Below, one piece after another: positions 54,816-64,000 of a stretch of 64,000 bases of DNA. Under the pieces are notes generated by a model. The model was not told where the DNA came from. It saw nothing but the letters and a program-made list of their open reading frames with translations, and did not search any database. Position 1 is the stretch's first letter; each line of letters starts with the position of its first letter. Made by a program: the position numbers and the translations under genes. Source of the DNA: Sphingopyxis sp. H050 (GTDB taxonomy: Bacteria; Pseudomonadota; Alphaproteobacteria; Sphingomonadales; Sphingomonadaceae); contig NZ_LNRZ01000002.1 of assembly GCF_001468265.1 (NCBI RefSeq), positions 558,001 through 622,000 on the forward strand. Direction: 5' to 3'.

Positions 54816-55406
54816 ATGATCCTCGTCATCGACAATTATGACAGCTTCACCTTCAACCTCGTTCACTATCTGATCGAGCTGGGCGCCGACGTGCGCGTCG
54901 AGCGCAACGACGCGCTGACCGCGTCGCAGGCACTCGCGACGGGCGCATCGGCTTTCCTCATCTCGCCCGGCCCCTGCACCCCGAACGAGGCGGGCGTCAG
55001 CCTCGATCTCGTCGCCGCCTGCGCCGCCGCGAACAAGCCGCTGCTCGGCGTCTGCCTCGGCCATCAGGCGATCGGCCAGCATTTCGGCGGCACCGTCCAG
55101 CGCGGCCACCTGATGCACGGCAAGACCTCGCCCGTCTGCCACGACGGCACCGGCCTCTTCACCGACCTGCCCTCGCCGCTCACCGCGACGCGCTATCACA
55201 GCCTTGAGGTCGTCGATATTCCCGCGGACCTGCTCATCAACGCGACCAGCGACGACGGCGCGGTGATGGGCTTTCGCCATGCCGTACTGCCGATCCACGG
55301 CGTGCAATTCCACCCCGAAAGCATCGCGACCGAGCACGGCCATGCGATGCTCGCCAACTTCCTGACGCTTGCAGGATTGCCCGTCGCGGCGCGACAGGCG
55401 GCATGA
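54816..55406 (+). CDS. trpG: Anthranilate synthase component II (glutamine amidotransferase)
   Basis: The 196-residue class I amidotransferase gives ammonia to TrpE (and probably also to aminodeoxychorismate synthase). The nucleophile is Cys80 in [13 protein letters not shown], and GVQFHPESI near residue 165 supplies His and Glu. The motif [18 protein letters not shown] at the N-terminus is standard. The stop overlaps the trpD ATG (ATGA). Confidence 0.95.
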   Translation: MILVIDNYDSFTFNLVHYLIELGADVRVERNDALTASQALATGASAFLISPGPCTPNEAGVSLDLVAACAAANKPLLGVCLGHQAIGQHFGGTVQRGHLMHGKTSPVCHDGTGLFTDLPSPLTATRYHSLEVVDIPADLLINATSDDGAVMGFRHAVLPIHGVQFHPESIATEHGHAMLANFLTLAGLPVAARQAA

Positions 55407-56401
55407 GCCGCTTCGGCCCGCTTCCCGATCCCGCCGCGCTGCTGGATCATGACGAGGCCGCGGCCGCCTTTTCCGCCATCCTCGACGGCACCGCCAGCGA
55501 CGACGCCATCACCAGCTTCCTGGTCTCGCTCGCCGAGCGCGGCGAGACGATGGTCGAAATCGCCGCCGCGGCGCAGGCGATGCGCGAGCGGATGATCCCG
55601 ATCGAGGCCCCCACCGGAGCCATCGACGTCTGCGGCACCGGCGGCGACGGCCACCACACGCTCAACGTCTCGACCGCGGTCGCGATCGTCGTCGCGGCGT
55701 GCGAGGTGCCGGTCGCAAAGCATGGAAATCGCGCCGCTTCTTCCAAATCGGGCGCCGCCGACACGCTCGAAGCGCTTGGCCTCGACATGGAACGCGCCGC
55801 GCAGATGGCCGAGGCGCAGCTCGCCGACCTCGGCATCTGCTTCCTCTTCGCCGCCTATCACCACCCGGCGATGAAGCGCATCATGCCGATCCGCAAGGCG
55901 ATCGGCCGCCGCACCATCTTCAACCTGATGGGCCCGCTCGCCAACCCCGCGCGCGTCGCGCGTCAGCTCGTCGGCATCGCGCGCCCTGCCTATGTCCCCG
56001 TTTACGCCGAGGCGCTGCACCGGCTCGGAACCGAGCACTCGCGCGTCATTTCGGGCGACGAAGGCCTCGACGAACTCTCGCTCGCCGGCGGCAACGAGGT
56101 CGCGGTGGTCACGCCCGAAGGCGTCCGGATGCAGCGCAGCACTGCCGCCGACGCCGGGCTGCCGACGCACCCCATCGTGGCGATCCGCGGCGGCGATGCG
56201 CAGCACAATGCCAAGGCGCTTCGCGGCCTTCTGCTCGGCGAGAAGAGCGCCTATCGCGATGCCGTCCTCTACAATGCCGCCGAAGCGCTTGTCGTCGCGG
56301 GGGCCGCCGAAACCCTCGTCGACGGGGTCGAGGAAGCCGCCGAGGCAATCGACAAGGGGCTTGCCAACGCGCTCCTCAATTGCTGGATCGCCTATAAATG
56401 A
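55403..56401 (+). CDS. trpD: Anthranilate phosphoribosyltransferase
   Basis: TrpD transfers phosphoribose from PRPP to anthranilate. The 332-residue protein has the PRPP loop [10 protein letters not shown] at residues 77-86, [23 protein letters not shown] with the KHGNR motif, and [12 protein letters not shown] later. It overlaps trpG and trpC by four bases each (ATGA), indicating a tight trpGDC operon. Confidence 0.96.
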   Translation: MSRFGPLPDPAALLDHDEAAAAFSAILDGTASDDAITSFLVSLAERGETMVEIAAAAQAMRERMIPIEAPTGAIDVCGTGGDGHHTLNVSTAVAIVVAACEVPVAKHGNRAASSKSGAADTLEALGLDMERAAQMAEAQLADLGICFLFAAYHHPAMKRIMPIRKAIGRRTIFNLMGPLANPARVARQLVGIARPAYVPVYAEALHRLGTEHSRVISGDEGLDELSLAGGNEVAVVTPEGVRMQRSTAADAGLPTHPIVAIRGGDAQHNAKALRGLLLGEKSAYRDAVLYNAAEALVVAGAAETLVDGVEEAAEAIDKGLANALLNCWIAYK

Positions 56402-57183
56402 ACAAGCTCACCGAAATTCTCGCCACCAAGGCCGAAGAGGTCGCGACGCGGCGACAGGCCTATTCGGTCGCCGACCTCGACCGGATCGACGCCGGCGCCC
56501 CGCGCGGCTTTCAGGCGGCCTTGCAGGCGAAGATCGAAGCCGGCGGCTATGGCCTGATCGCGGAGATCAAGAAAGCTTCGCCATCCAAAGGACTGATCCG
56601 GGAGGATTTCAATCCCGCCGACCACGCCCGCGCCTATGCTGCCGGCGGCGCAGCGTGCCTCTCGGTTCTCACCGATGCGCCCTATTTCCAGGGCCATGAG
56701 GAGTTCCTCATCGCGGCACGCACCGCATGCGGCCTGCCCGTTCTGCGCAAGGATTTCATGATCGATCCCTGGCAGGTCGCCGAAGCGCGCTCGATCGGCG
56801 CCGACGCGATCCTGATCATTGTCGCCGCGCTCGACGACGGTGCGATGCGCGAAATCGAGGCCGCGACCCTCGAACGCGGGATGGATGTCCTCGTCGAGGT
56901 CCACGACGAAGCCGAACTCGACCGCGCGCTGACGCAGCTCAAATCACGCCTGATCGGCGTCAACAACCGCGACCTCCGGACCTTCGAGACCGATCTCGCC
57001 GTCACCGAACGCCTCGCCAAGCGCGTCCCGCCGGGCACGCTGCTCGTCGGCGAAAGCGGCATCGCAAGCCATGCCGACTGCCAGCGGCTCGCGAAAAGCG
57101 GCGTGAAAGCGTTCCTCGTCGGCGAAAGCCTGATGCGCCAGGATGACGTCGCGGCGGCAACGAAAGCGCTGCTGGAAGGCTGA
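56398..57183 (+). CDS. trpC: Indole-3-glycerol phosphate synthase
   Basis: TrpC cyclises carboxyphenylamino-deoxyribulose phosphate to indole-glycerol phosphate. The 261-residue TIM barrel has Glu56 and Lys58 in [29 protein letters not shown], and [15 protein letters not shown], all in order; it is a single-domain enzyme without fused TrpF. It is the last gene of the trpGDC group; trpF, trpB and trpA are not in this window. Confidence 0.96.
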   Translation: MNKLTEILATKAEEVATRRQAYSVADLDRIDAGAPRGFQAALQAKIEAGGYGLIAEIKKASPSKGLIREDFNPADHARAYAAGGAACLSVLTDAPYFQGHEEFLIAARTACGLPVLRKDFMIDPWQVAEARSIGADAILIIVAALDDGAMREIEAATLERGMDVLVEVHDEAELDRALTQLKSRLIGVNNRDLRTFETDLAVTERLAKRVPPGTLLVGESGIASHADCQRLAKSGVKAFLVGESLMRQDDVAAATKALLEG

Positions 57184-57303
57184 CCGATGCTTTGGGGTGG
57201 GGATCATCATGCATGGCGGTTCGTTAGCGCCCCTTCATCACAATCGCGCACTAACTGCCATTCCCCTTGCCTTTCCACGCGCGCCTTGCTTCGCTCGCGA
57301 GCG

Positions 57304-57777
57304 ATGACACCCAAACCGACTCATCTCGACGAAACCGGCGCCGCGCATATGGTCGATGTGGGCGCCAAGCCCGCCACCGAACGCCGCGCGGTCGCGGCCG
57401 GTCGCATCACCATGTCGGCGGGCGCGCTCGAAGCGGTCCGCAGTGGCAACGCGCCCAAGGGCGACGTCCTGTCGACCGCGCGTATCGCCGGGATCATGGC
57501 CGCCAAGCGCACCGCCGATCTCATCCCGCTCTGCCATCCGCTCGCGCTCACCAGGGTGTCGGTCGAGTTCGAATGGGAAAGCACAGGCATCGCCGTGCGC
57601 GCGATCGCCGCCACAACCGGCCCCACCGGGGTCGAGATGGAGGCGCTCACCGCCGCCTCGGTGGCTCTCCTTACTCTTTACGACATGGCGAAGGCGCTCG
57701 ACCGCGCGATGGTTCTCGGCGACATTCGCCTCCTCGAAAAGAGCGGCGGCCGCTCAGGCGACTGGCGCGCAGGATGA
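57304..57777 (+). CDS. moaC: Cyclic pyranopterin monophosphate synthase accessory protein MoaC
   Basis: MoaC acts in the first step of molybdenum cofactor synthesis, converting the MoaA product to cyclic pyranopterin monophosphate. The 157-residue protein carries [29 protein letters not shown] (His78) and [12 protein letters not shown] (active-site Met-Glu region), and [12 protein letters not shown]. Start ATG 57304 is chosen because the family begins with HLDE-x-G-x-A-x-MVDV. It overlaps moeA (ATGA). It follows trpC after a 120-base gap with no notable motif. Confidence 0.95.
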   Translation: MTPKPTHLDETGAAHMVDVGAKPATERRAVAAGRITMSAGALEAVRSGNAPKGDVLSTARIAGIMAAKRTADLIPLCHPLALTRVSVEFEWESTGIAVRAIAATTGPTGVEMEALTAASVALLTLYDMAKALDRAMVLGDIRLLEKSGGRSGDWRAG

Positions 57778-58964
57778 GCGCGCTGCTGCCGGTCGAGGAA
57801 GCGCAGGCGCGCTTGCTCGCGCTCCGGACGCCGCTCGAATCGGAGAATATTGCCTTTTCGCAATCGCTTGGGCGCTATACTTCCGAAGATGTGGTTGCCC
57901 GCCGCGACCAGCCCGCGGCGCCGCTGTCGGCGATGGACGGCTATGCCGTCCGCGTCGCCGATCTTCCCGGCCCGTGGACGATTACCGGCGAAAGCGCCGC
58001 GGGAGGGGTGCCCTCCGCCCCCGTCGCCAAGGGCGAAGCGATGCGCATCTTCACCGGCGCCTGGCTGCCCGATGGCGCCGACACGGTCATCATTCAGGAG
58101 GATGTGACGCCCGAGGGCACGACCTTACATCTGTCGACCGCCGACCCAATCCTGCCGGGCCAGCATATCCGCACCCGCGGCAGCGACTTCGCGACCGGAA
58201 CGACGCTCGTCCCCGCCGGAACCCGCCTCACGCCCGGCGCCATCGCCGCCGCGATCATGAGCGGCGCCGAGCAGCTCACCGTCGGCAAACGCCCCCGCGT
58301 CGCGATCCTCACCACCGGCGACGAGCTCGTCCAGCCCGGCCACACCCTCGCCCCCGGCCAAATCCCCGACAGCAACGGCACGATGCTCGCCGCCATGCTC
58401 GCGATCGAACCCACCGTCGTCACGCTGCCGCTCCACATCCGCGACGACAGGACGATCTTGTCGCGCGTACTCAAGGACTTGGCGCGACGTCACGACGTCA
58501 TCGTGACCGTCGGCGGAGCCTCGGTCGGCGATCACGACCATGTCCGCGGTGCGCTCGAGGACGCGGGCGGCCAACTCGATTTCTGGAAGATCGCGATGCG
58601 CCCGGGCAAGCCGCTCATCGCCGGCAGGATCGGCGACGCGCTGCTGCTCGGGCTGCCCGGCAATCCCTCGTCGGCCTTCGTCACCGCGACGCTCTTCCTG
58701 ATCCCGCTTGTCCGCCACCTCGCCGGTGCCGCGAATCCCCTCCCCGCAATCCACCAAGCGCCGCTCGCGACGGCTCTTGGCCAGGGCGCCAAACGCCGCG
58801 ATTATCTTCGCGCCCGACTCGAGCGCGGCGCGCTCACCCTATTCGAGGGTCAGGACAGTGGCCGCACCTTCCCCCTCGCCCAGGCCAACGCCCTCGTCAT
58901 CCGCGAAATCGGCGCGCCGCCCCGTGCGGCCGGAATGCCGGCGGACTATATCGCGATCGCTTGA
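57774..58964 (+). CDS. moeA: Molybdopterin molybdenumtransferase MoeA
   Basis: MoeA inserts molybdate into adenylylated molybdopterin. The 396-residue protein shows the domain order of the family: [49 protein letters not shown], a MoCF-like core with SVGDHDHV and [11 protein letters not shown] and [11 protein letters not shown], and a C-terminal beta domain. Coupled to moaC by ATGA overlap. The lexA promoter begins in its last codons. Confidence 0.94.
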   Translation: MSALLPVEEAQARLLALRTPLESENIAFSQSLGRYTSEDVVARRDQPAAPLSAMDGYAVRVADLPGPWTITGESAAGGVPSAPVAKGEAMRIFTGAWLPDGADTVIIQEDVTPEGTTLHLSTADPILPGQHIRTRGSDFATGTTLVPAGTRLTPGAIAAAIMSGAEQLTVGKRPRVAILTTGDELVQPGHTLAPGQIPDSNGTMLAAMLAIEPTVVTLPLHIRDDRTILSRVLKDLARRHDVIVTVGGASVGDHDHVRGALEDAGGQLDFWKIAMRPGKPLIAGRIGDALLLGLPGNPSSAFVTATLFLIPLVRHLAGAANPLPAIHQAPLATALGQGAKRRDYLRARLERGALTLFEGQDSGRTFPLAQANALVIREIGAPPRAAGMPADYIAIA

Positions 58965-58992
58965 CAAGTTCCTATTTGTTCCACTATCGTTC
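58961..58992 (+). promoter_or_regulatory. lexA promoter with SOS box
   Basis: TTGACA at 58961-58966 is a consensus -35 element; a weaker TATCGT -10 candidate follows 18 bases later. A LexA operator GTTC-N7-GTTC lies at 58978-58992, between and over these elements. A third GTTC at 58968-58971 precedes it with six-base spacing, which is not a canonical box. The arrangement fits autorepression of lexA. Confidence 0.75.
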
Positions 58993-59029
58993 TCCCTATG
59001 TCCGGAACTGACATCATGGAGAACGACCG

Positions 59030-59707
59030 ATGTTGACCGCGAAGCAGCATGAACTGCTCCACTTCATCCAGCAGCGCCTCGACGCGAGCGGCATCTCACC
59101 CTCGTTCGAGGAGATGAAGGAAGCGCTCGGCCTCAAGTCGAAATCGGGCATACACCGCCTGATAAGCGCCTTGGAAGAAAGGGGTTTTCTCCGCCGCCTC
59201 CCCAATCGCGCCCGCGCGCTCGAGGTGCTGAAGGCTCCCGAAGCCGCCAGGACGCCCGTGCGCAACGATAATGTCGTTCCGCTCCGCAAACCCGCCCCTG
59301 CGCTCAAGCCGATCGCCGCGAACGACGTCATTGAGGTGCCGCTGCACGGCAAGATCGCCGCGGGCGTTCCGATCGAGGCGTTCGAGGATCACAACCAGCT
59401 CGCGGTTCCCGCCGCGCTGCTCGGCGCCGGCGAACATTATGCGCTCGAAGTCTCAGGCGATTCGATGGTCGAGGCGGGCATTTTCGACGGCGACTATGCG
59501 CTGATCCAGAAGGCCAGCACCGCGCGCGAGGGCGACATCGTCGTCGCGCTCGTCGATGGGCAGGATGCGACGCTCAAATATTTCCGCCGCGAGGGCAAGA
59601 TGATCCGGCTCGACCCCGCGAACAGCGCCTATGAACCCCAGCGCTACGAAGCCGAGCGCGTCATGGTGCAAGGGCGGCTGTCGGGACTGCTTCGTCGTTA
59701 CCACTGA
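59030..59707 (+). CDS. lexA: SOS regulatory repressor LexA
   Basis: The 225-residue repressor has an N-terminal winged helix (about residues 1-65; [23 protein letters not shown]) and a self-cleaving protease domain with scissile Ala111-Gly112 in [11 protein letters not shown], nucleophile Ser145 in [10 protein letters not shown] and general base Lys183 in ATLKYFRR. RecA-stimulated cleavage derepresses the SOS genes. GTTC-type boxes are seen before lexA itself and before the radical SAM gene at 36435. The 3' end overlaps the opposing comEC by 47 bases. Confidence 0.96.
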   Translation: MLTAKQHELLHFIQQRLDASGISPSFEEMKEALGLKSKSGIHRLISALEERGFLRRLPNRARALEVLKAPEAARTPVRNDNVVPLRKPAPALKPIAANDVIEVPLHGKIAAGVPIEAFEDHNQLAVPAALLGAGEHYALEVSGDSMVEAGIFDGDYALIQKASTAREGDIVVALVDGQDATLKYFRREGKMIRLDPANSAYEPQRYEAERVMVQGRLSGLLRRYH

Positions 59708-61808
59708 CCCCCGGCGCATTGCGCCACGGATGGCCGTCGCCGGCATTCAGCGTGGCGACGGCCTTCGGCTTTTCGCCCAGATAGATCGCCAGTCCGCCGC
59801 TCTCCGCCAAGCTGTCGCGGTCGATCGTCAGCCAGCGCCCGACGCATTCGCGCGGCAGCCAGCGATCGCTGATCACCACATCGGCGGCGGCGCACGCCGC
59901 GGCCATGTCGACCCCTTCGATCTTGTCGATGCCCCGCGAGGCGAGGATAACGCGCCCATCCTGCCGCCAGCGGCAGAAATCCCGGTTGCATTCGACATGA
60001 TCGAGATCGGCGAGCGCGCCAAGCGGCGCGTCGATCCCCCCCGCCTCGCTCATCGTATCGCGCACGAAATCGCCCGCGCGGTCGCGTAGCAGCGCATAGC
60101 TGCCGTCGGGCGCCGCAGCTGCGATATTACGCCCGTCACCGGTCACCAGCAGGTCGGGTCGCGGTTGCGCAAGCAAGGTCGCCATACCGACAGCCAACGG
60201 AACCGCTCCCCACCAGCGCCAGCGCGTCCGCCAGATCAAGATCCACAACCCGCCCGCCGCCGCGAGCGCAAAGCCGCCCGAAGGAAAGCGCGGCAGTGTC
60301 GCGACCGCGCCCGGCGCATCGGCGACCAGATGGGCAAGACCGATGAGGAGCGCGAGCGCCTTCTCGGTCACCCACCAGAAAGGCGCGCCAAGCCCGACGC
60401 TATCGACCAACAAGGCCAGCGCCTCGGCGGGCATGATAACGAAGGTCGTAAGCGGAATGGCGACCACGTTCGCGAGCGCGCCGTAGAGCCCGGCCTTGTG
60501 GAAATGGAACAGCGCGATCGGCGCCAGCGCGACCTCGACCACGATCCCCGTGATGAGCAAACCCATAAGTCCCCGCCCGAGCCTGAGCGGCAAGGGCTCC
60601 TCGCGCCGGGCCATGAAACCTTGCATCGCCCGGCTCTCGTGAAGCGAGACGATCGCCGTTACCGCGGCAAAGCTCAGTTGAAAGCTCGGCCCGACAAGCG
60701 ATTCGGGCCGCCAGAGGAGGACGATCAACGCCCCCGCCGCGACAAGCCGCAGCGTCAGCGCCTCGCGCCCCATCAGAAATGCCACCAGCACCAGCAGGGC
60801 TGCAATCAGCGACCGCAACGTCGGCACCTCCGCCCCCGCAAGCCAGGTATAGCCCGCCCCCGCCAACGCGCCGACGGCGGCAGCGACCGGCAGCACATAA
60901 CCCGCCAACGCGACGCGGCGATCCAAGGCGAACAAGCGCATCGCCAGAAACATCGCAAAGCCGATCACCGCCGTCACATGCAGCCCGCTGATCGACAGCA
61001 GATGCGCCAGTCCGCTTCGCCGCATCGCCTCTTCGTCTTCCGCTGAAATCGCTCCGCGGTCGCCGGTGACGAGCGCCGCAGCGATGCCGCCGGGCGATCC
61101 GTCGATCTGGTTATGGATATGCGCGCTCAGTCGCGCCCGCAGCGGCTGGCCTCTCCGCCCGGCGCCCGGCGTCCGCGAAACCTCCCCCAACACCGTTCCG
61201 ACCGCGCCGATCCGGTCGAACCAGGCGCGCTGCGCGAAATCATAGCTTCCCGGCAGACTTGCGGCCGGCGGGGGCATCAGCCGCGCCCGCAGACCGATCC
61301 GCTCGCCCGGAACGATCGCGCTACCCTGATCGCCGCGCAGCGTTACCCTGATCCGCGGCGGCAGGTCATCGCGCCCCTGCGGCCGCAGGATCAGCCGTGT
61401 CTCGCCCTTCGCCGGCAAGGGTTCGGCGGCTTCGACTTCGGCCGAAAACGCCGTAACGACCGGCTGCGCGAGCACCGGCGCCGCGACCCACGCGGCCCGC
61501 GCCCAGATCAGCAGTATGCCGCACGCCGTCGTGCCGCACCCGATCGCGGTCATCCGCCCGATCCGGCTTTGCCACCCCAACAGCAGCCCGCCGAGCGCGC
61601 CGCCGGCCAGCAGGAACAACATTCCGGTCCAATGGGCCGCGGCTGGCAGCGCGAACCAAGCAGCGATTCCAGCGCCCAGCGCCACCGGCAACCATAGCCC
61701 GATCCGCTCGCGCTCGGCATCCAGCCGCGCCTCCACGCCCGAAAAGGCACGCCGCGACGCCGCTGCGATCCGCGCGCCAATGGGCGTTTGAAGCGCTCTT
61801 GTCGCCAT
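59661..61808 (-). CDS. comEC: ComEC/Rec2-family DNA uptake channel
   Basis: The 715-residue protein has an N-terminal membrane segment ([21 protein letters not shown]), a soluble OB-like segment ([23 protein letters not shown]), and a multi-helix competence domain ([23 protein letters not shown] at its start). Its C-terminal beta-lactamase-like part is present but without the HxHxDH metal motif. It transports single-stranded DNA during transformation in competent bacteria. With dprA in the same window, transformability is possible. It diverges from gltX and overlaps lexA at its 3' end. Confidence 0.85.
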   Translation of the reverse strand: MATRALQTPIGARIAAASRRAFSGVEARLDAERERIGLWLPVALGAGIAAWFALPAAAHWTGMLFLLAGGALGGLLLGWQSRIGRMTAIGCGTTACGILLIWARAAWVAAPVLAQPVVTAFSAEVEAAEPLPAKGETRLILRPQGRDDLPPRIRVTLRGDQGSAIVPGERIGLRARLMPPPAASLPGSYDFAQRAWFDRIGAVGTVLGEVSRTPGAGRRGQPLRARLSAHIHNQIDGSPGGIAAALVTGDRGAISAEDEEAMRRSGLAHLLSISGLHVTAVIGFAMFLAMRLFALDRRVALAGYVLPVAAAVGALAGAGYTWLAGAEVPTLRSLIAALLVLVAFLMGREALTLRLVAAGALIVLLWRPESLVGPSFQLSFAAVTAIVSLHESRAMQGFMARREEPLPLRLGRGLMGLLITGIVVEVALAPIALFHFHKAGLYGALANVVAIPLTTFVIMPAEALALLVDSVGLGAPFWWVTEKALALLIGLAHLVADAPGAVATLPRFPSGGFALAAAGGLWILIWRTRWRWWGAVPLAVGMATLLAQPRPDLLVTGDGRNIAAAAPDGSYALLRDRAGDFVRDTMSEAGGIDAPLGALADLDHVECNRDFCRWRQDGRVILASRGIDKIEGVDMAAACAAADVVISDRWLPRECVGRWLTIDRDSLAESGGLAIYLGEKPKAVATLNAGDGHPWRNAPGVSGNDEAVPTAALAP

Positions 61809-61853
61809 GCTAGGGGCTGCCCCGACCTCCGACCCTCAAGGGCGGCAAAATTG

Positions 61854-63335
61854 ATGAAAGAGGCCAAGGTGGCAACCGAAAATCCGACCAATCTGGCAGA
61901 AGCGACCGGCGAGGCGACGGGCGCCGCCGTCGTAACGCGCTTCGCGCCCTCGCCGACCGGCTATCTGCATATCGGCGGCGCGCGCACCGCGCTGTTCAAC
62001 TGGCTGTTTGCGCGCCATCACGGCGGCAAATTCCTGCTCCGCATCGAAGACACCGACCGCGCGCGCTCGACCGACGCCGCGATCGACGCGATTCTCGACG
62101 GGATGCAATGGCTGGGTCTCGACTGGGATGGCGAGACCGTGTTTCAGTTCGCGCGCGCGCCGCGCCATGCCGAGGTTGCGCATGAACTGCTCGCCAAGGG
62201 CGACGCCTATCGCTGCTATCTGACGCAGGACGAGCTCGCGGCGATGCGCGCCGAGGCGCAGGAAAAGCGCGTTCCCTTCCGCGTCCGCAGCCCTTGGCGC
62301 GACCGCGACGATGGCGATCCCGCGGCCCCGCACGTCCTTCGCCTGAAGGCGCCGCAGGAGGGCGAGGTGACGATCCGCGACAAGGTGCAGGGCGACGTGA
62401 CCGTCCAGAACGCCGAGCTCGACGATTTCGTCCTGCTGCGCAGCGACGGGACGCCGACCTATATGCTCAGCGTCGTTGTCGACGACAATGACATGGGCAT
62501 CACCCACGTCATCCGCGGCGACGACCATCTCAACAATGCCTTCCGCCAACTCGCGCTCATCCGCGCGATGAGCTGGCCCGAGCCCGTCTATGCTCACGTG
62601 CCGCTGATCCACGGCGCCGACGGCGCCAAGCTGTCGAAGCGTCACGGCGCCCTCGGTGTCGATGCCTATCGCGACGAGATGGGCTATCTGCCCGAAGCGG
62701 TGAACAATTACCTCCTCCGCCTCGGCTGGGGGCACGGCGACGACGAGATCATCAGCCGCGAACAGGCCGTCGAATGGTTCGACCTCGACCATGTCGGCCG
62801 CTCGCCTTCGCGCTTCGACTTCAAAAAGCTCGAAAATCTCAACGGCCATTATATCCGCGAGGCCGACGATGCCCGCCTCGCCGGCCTTGTTGCGCCGCGC
62901 GTCGAAACGCTCGTCGGCCGCCCGCTCGGCGATGCGGACCGGGCGCTGCTCACCCGCGCGATGGAATCGCTGAAGCCGCGCGCCAAGACGCTCGACGAGA
63001 TCGCCGACGGCGCAACTTTCCTCTTCCAGCCCGACCCGTTGCCAGTGGACGAAAAGGCGGCCGAGGTGCTAAAGGCCTCGCCCGAGGGCCTGCTAGCCGC
63101 TGTGACAGAGCGGCTGCGGGGCCTGAACGATTGGACGACAGAAGAGCTGGACGCCGCCGTACGTGCCGAAGCCGAAGCCGCCGAACTGGGCCTCGGTAAA
63201 TTGGCACAGCCCTTACGCGCGGCGCTAACCGGCCGGACCGTTTCCCCGGGGATTTTCGACGTGCTGTTGTTGCTCGGACGTGACGTGAGTCTCGCACGAC
63301 TTGACGCAGCGCAACATTATCCGGCAGGGGCGTAA
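61854..63335 (+). CDS. gltX: Glutamyl-tRNA synthetase
   Basis: Class I aminoacyl-tRNA synthetase charging tRNA-Glu. The 493-residue protein has the HIGH-type motif HIGG (39-42) in [30 protein letters not shown], and the KMSKS-type motif KLSKR (259-263) followed by HGALGV. A GTG five codons downstream, preceded by GAGG, is an alternative start. Alphaproteobacteria often have a second gltX copy, so charging of tRNA-Gln for transamidation cannot be excluded. comEC is divergent with only 45 bases between. Confidence 0.95.
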   Translation: MKEAKVATENPTNLAEATGEATGAAVVTRFAPSPTGYLHIGGARTALFNWLFARHHGGKFLLRIEDTDRARSTDAAIDAILDGMQWLGLDWDGETVFQFARAPRHAEVAHELLAKGDAYRCYLTQDELAAMRAEAQEKRVPFRVRSPWRDRDDGDPAAPHVLRLKAPQEGEVTIRDKVQGDVTVQNAELDDFVLLRSDGTPTYMLSVVVDDNDMGITHVIRGDDHLNNAFRQLALIRAMSWPEPVYAHVPLIHGADGAKLSKRHGALGVDAYRDEMGYLPEAVNNYLLRLGWGHGDDEIISREQAVEWFDLDHVGRSPSRFDFKKLENLNGHYIREADDARLAGLVAPRVETLVGRPLGDADRALLTRAMESLKPRAKTLDEIADGATFLFQPDPLPVDEKAAEVLKASPEGLLAAVTERLRGLNDWTTEELDAAVRAEAEAAELGLGKLAQPLRAALTGRTVSPGIFDVLLLLGRDVSLARLDAAQHYPAGA

Positions 63336-63372
63336 CCATTCGCACTCCTGCCGTCAGAACAGGGAAAATAAT

Positions 63373-64000
63373 ATGACCGACACCGCGAAAATCACCCTGG
63401 GCGACACGACCGTCGAAAATCCCGTGCTCAAGGGCACCGTGGGCCCCGACGTCGTCGACATCCGCAAATTCTACGCCCAGACCGGGGCCTTCACCTATGA
63501 TCCGGGCTTTACCTCGACCGCCAGCTGCGAATCGCAGATCACCTACATCGACGGCGACGAGGGCGTGTTGCTCCACCGCGGCTATGCGATCGGCGACCTT
63601 GCCGAGCATTCGAGCTTCATGGAGACCTGCTACCTGCTGCTGAACGGCGAGCTGCCGAACGCGGCGGAACTCGAGGAATTCGACACCACGATCACCCGCC
63701 ACACGATGCTGCACGAGCAGCTGGCGACCTTCTATCGCGGTTTCCGCCGCGACGCGCACCCGATGGCCGTGATGTGCGGCGTCGTCGGCGCCCTCAGCGC
63801 CTTTTACCACGACTCGACCGAGATCCACGATCCGCGCCAGCGCATGATCGCCAGCCACCGCCTGATCGCCAAGATGCCGACGATCGCCGCGATGGCGTAT
63901 AAATATTCGATCGGTCAGCCCTTCGTCTATCCCAACAATTCGCTGAGCTACACCGGCAATTTCCTGCGCATGACCTTCGGCGTCCCCGCCGAGCCGTATG
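63373..64000 (+). CDS. gltA: Citrate synthase, N-terminal part (partial)
   Basis: The gene runs off the window after 209 codons. The sequence has [40 protein letters not shown], and the helices leading to the active-site domain ([21 protein letters not shown], and [14 protein letters not shown]), as in hexameric type II citrate synthases of proteobacteria. It makes citrate from oxaloacetate and acetyl-CoA. An AGGG site lies nine to twelve bases before the ATG. It follows gltX by 37 bases and may share its transcript. Confidence 0.95.
   Translation, partial: MTDTAKITLGDTTVENPVLKGTVGPDVVDIRKFYAQTGAFTYDPGFTSTASCESQITYIDGDEGVLLHRGYAIGDLAEHSSFMETCYLLLNGELPNAAELEEFDTTITRHTMLHEQLATFYRGFRRDAHPMAVMCGVVGALSAFYHDSTEIHDPRQRMIASHRLIAKMPTIAAMAYKYSIGQPFVYPNNSLSYTGNFLRMTFGVPAEPY

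Noticed and set aside
58968..58981. A second SOS box in the lexA promoter (GTTC-N6-GTTC)
   Set aside because: Spacing is six, not seven, bases; only the following pair fits the established alphaproteobacterial LexA operator.
1..64000. tRNA, rRNA, CRISPR array, integrase or transposase genes
   Set aside because: I found no cloverleaf-like sequence, no regularly spaced direct-repeat array and no recombinase motif; the repeats present are palindromic intergenic elements.

Overview
The window is GC-rich, densely coded chromosomal DNA from an alphaproteobacterium, most likely a sphingomonad close to Sphingopyxis. That genus-level placement is inference from gene content and order. Supporting signs are the C4-pathway 5-aminolevulinate synthase (hemA), two LexA boxes of the alphaproteobacterial GTTC-N7-GTTC type, a carboxyspermidine route to polyamines, lepB-rnc-era and dprA-topA neighbourhoods, and many ATGA/GTGA stop-start overlaps. 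I see no rRNA or tRNA gene, CRISPR array, transposase, integrase or phage gene. This is core chromosome with a few locally unusual loci.

Layout. 0-1.7 kb: end of lepB, then rnc and era. 1.7-8.9 kb (minus): plsY, dprA, an apparently frameshifted secreted von Willebrand A protein, topA and a secretory lipase. 9.0-11.9 kb (plus): murI, hemA behind a Fur-like palindrome, and a nitroreductase. 11.9-13.4 kb (minus): a small lipoprotein and a threonine dehydratase-type enzyme. 13.5-20.6 kb: a polyamine locus with carboxy(nor)spermidine dehydrogenase, an alpha/beta hydrolase, a DUF486 membrane protein, carboxy(nor)spermidine decarboxylase, an opposing cyclic-nucleotide-binding/flavin reductase fusion, and ornithine decarboxylase. 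The decarboxylase has a leader that can base-pair with its own ribosome-binding site, and an intrinsic terminator. 20.7-22.8 kb: a CoA-transferase and tandem MAPEG proteins. 22.8-32.6 kb (minus): RNA methyltransferase, NAD(P)HX repair enzyme, lipoprotein and ilvD; then N-formylglutamate amidohydrolase, ispE, a TPR protein and ETF-ubiquinone oxidoreductase.

32.7-37.5 kb (plus): a degenerate uracil-DNA glycosylase-like protein, lytic transglycosylase, moaB-like protein, lipoprotein, and a radical SAM protein with an SOS box. 37.5-49.6 kb (minus): acyl-CoA ligase, dnaE, a 57-residue membrane microprotein, glutathione peroxidase, lolD/lolC, a Crp-type regulator, pyrG, secG and tpiA. 49.8-64 kb: ppiD-trpE, a hydrolase flanked by palindromic repeats, trpG-trpD-trpC, moaC-moeA, lexA, the opposing comEC, gltX and the start of citrate synthase.

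The most unusual signals are the ornithine decarboxylase leader, the flavin reductase fusion whose CxxC is replaced by G-A-T-P, the SOS-boxed radical SAM gene, the microprotein behind glutathione peroxidase, the frameshifted von Willebrand gene with 11-bp tandem operator-like repeats, and families of intergenic palindromic repeats, two of which flank the gene splitting the trp cluster.
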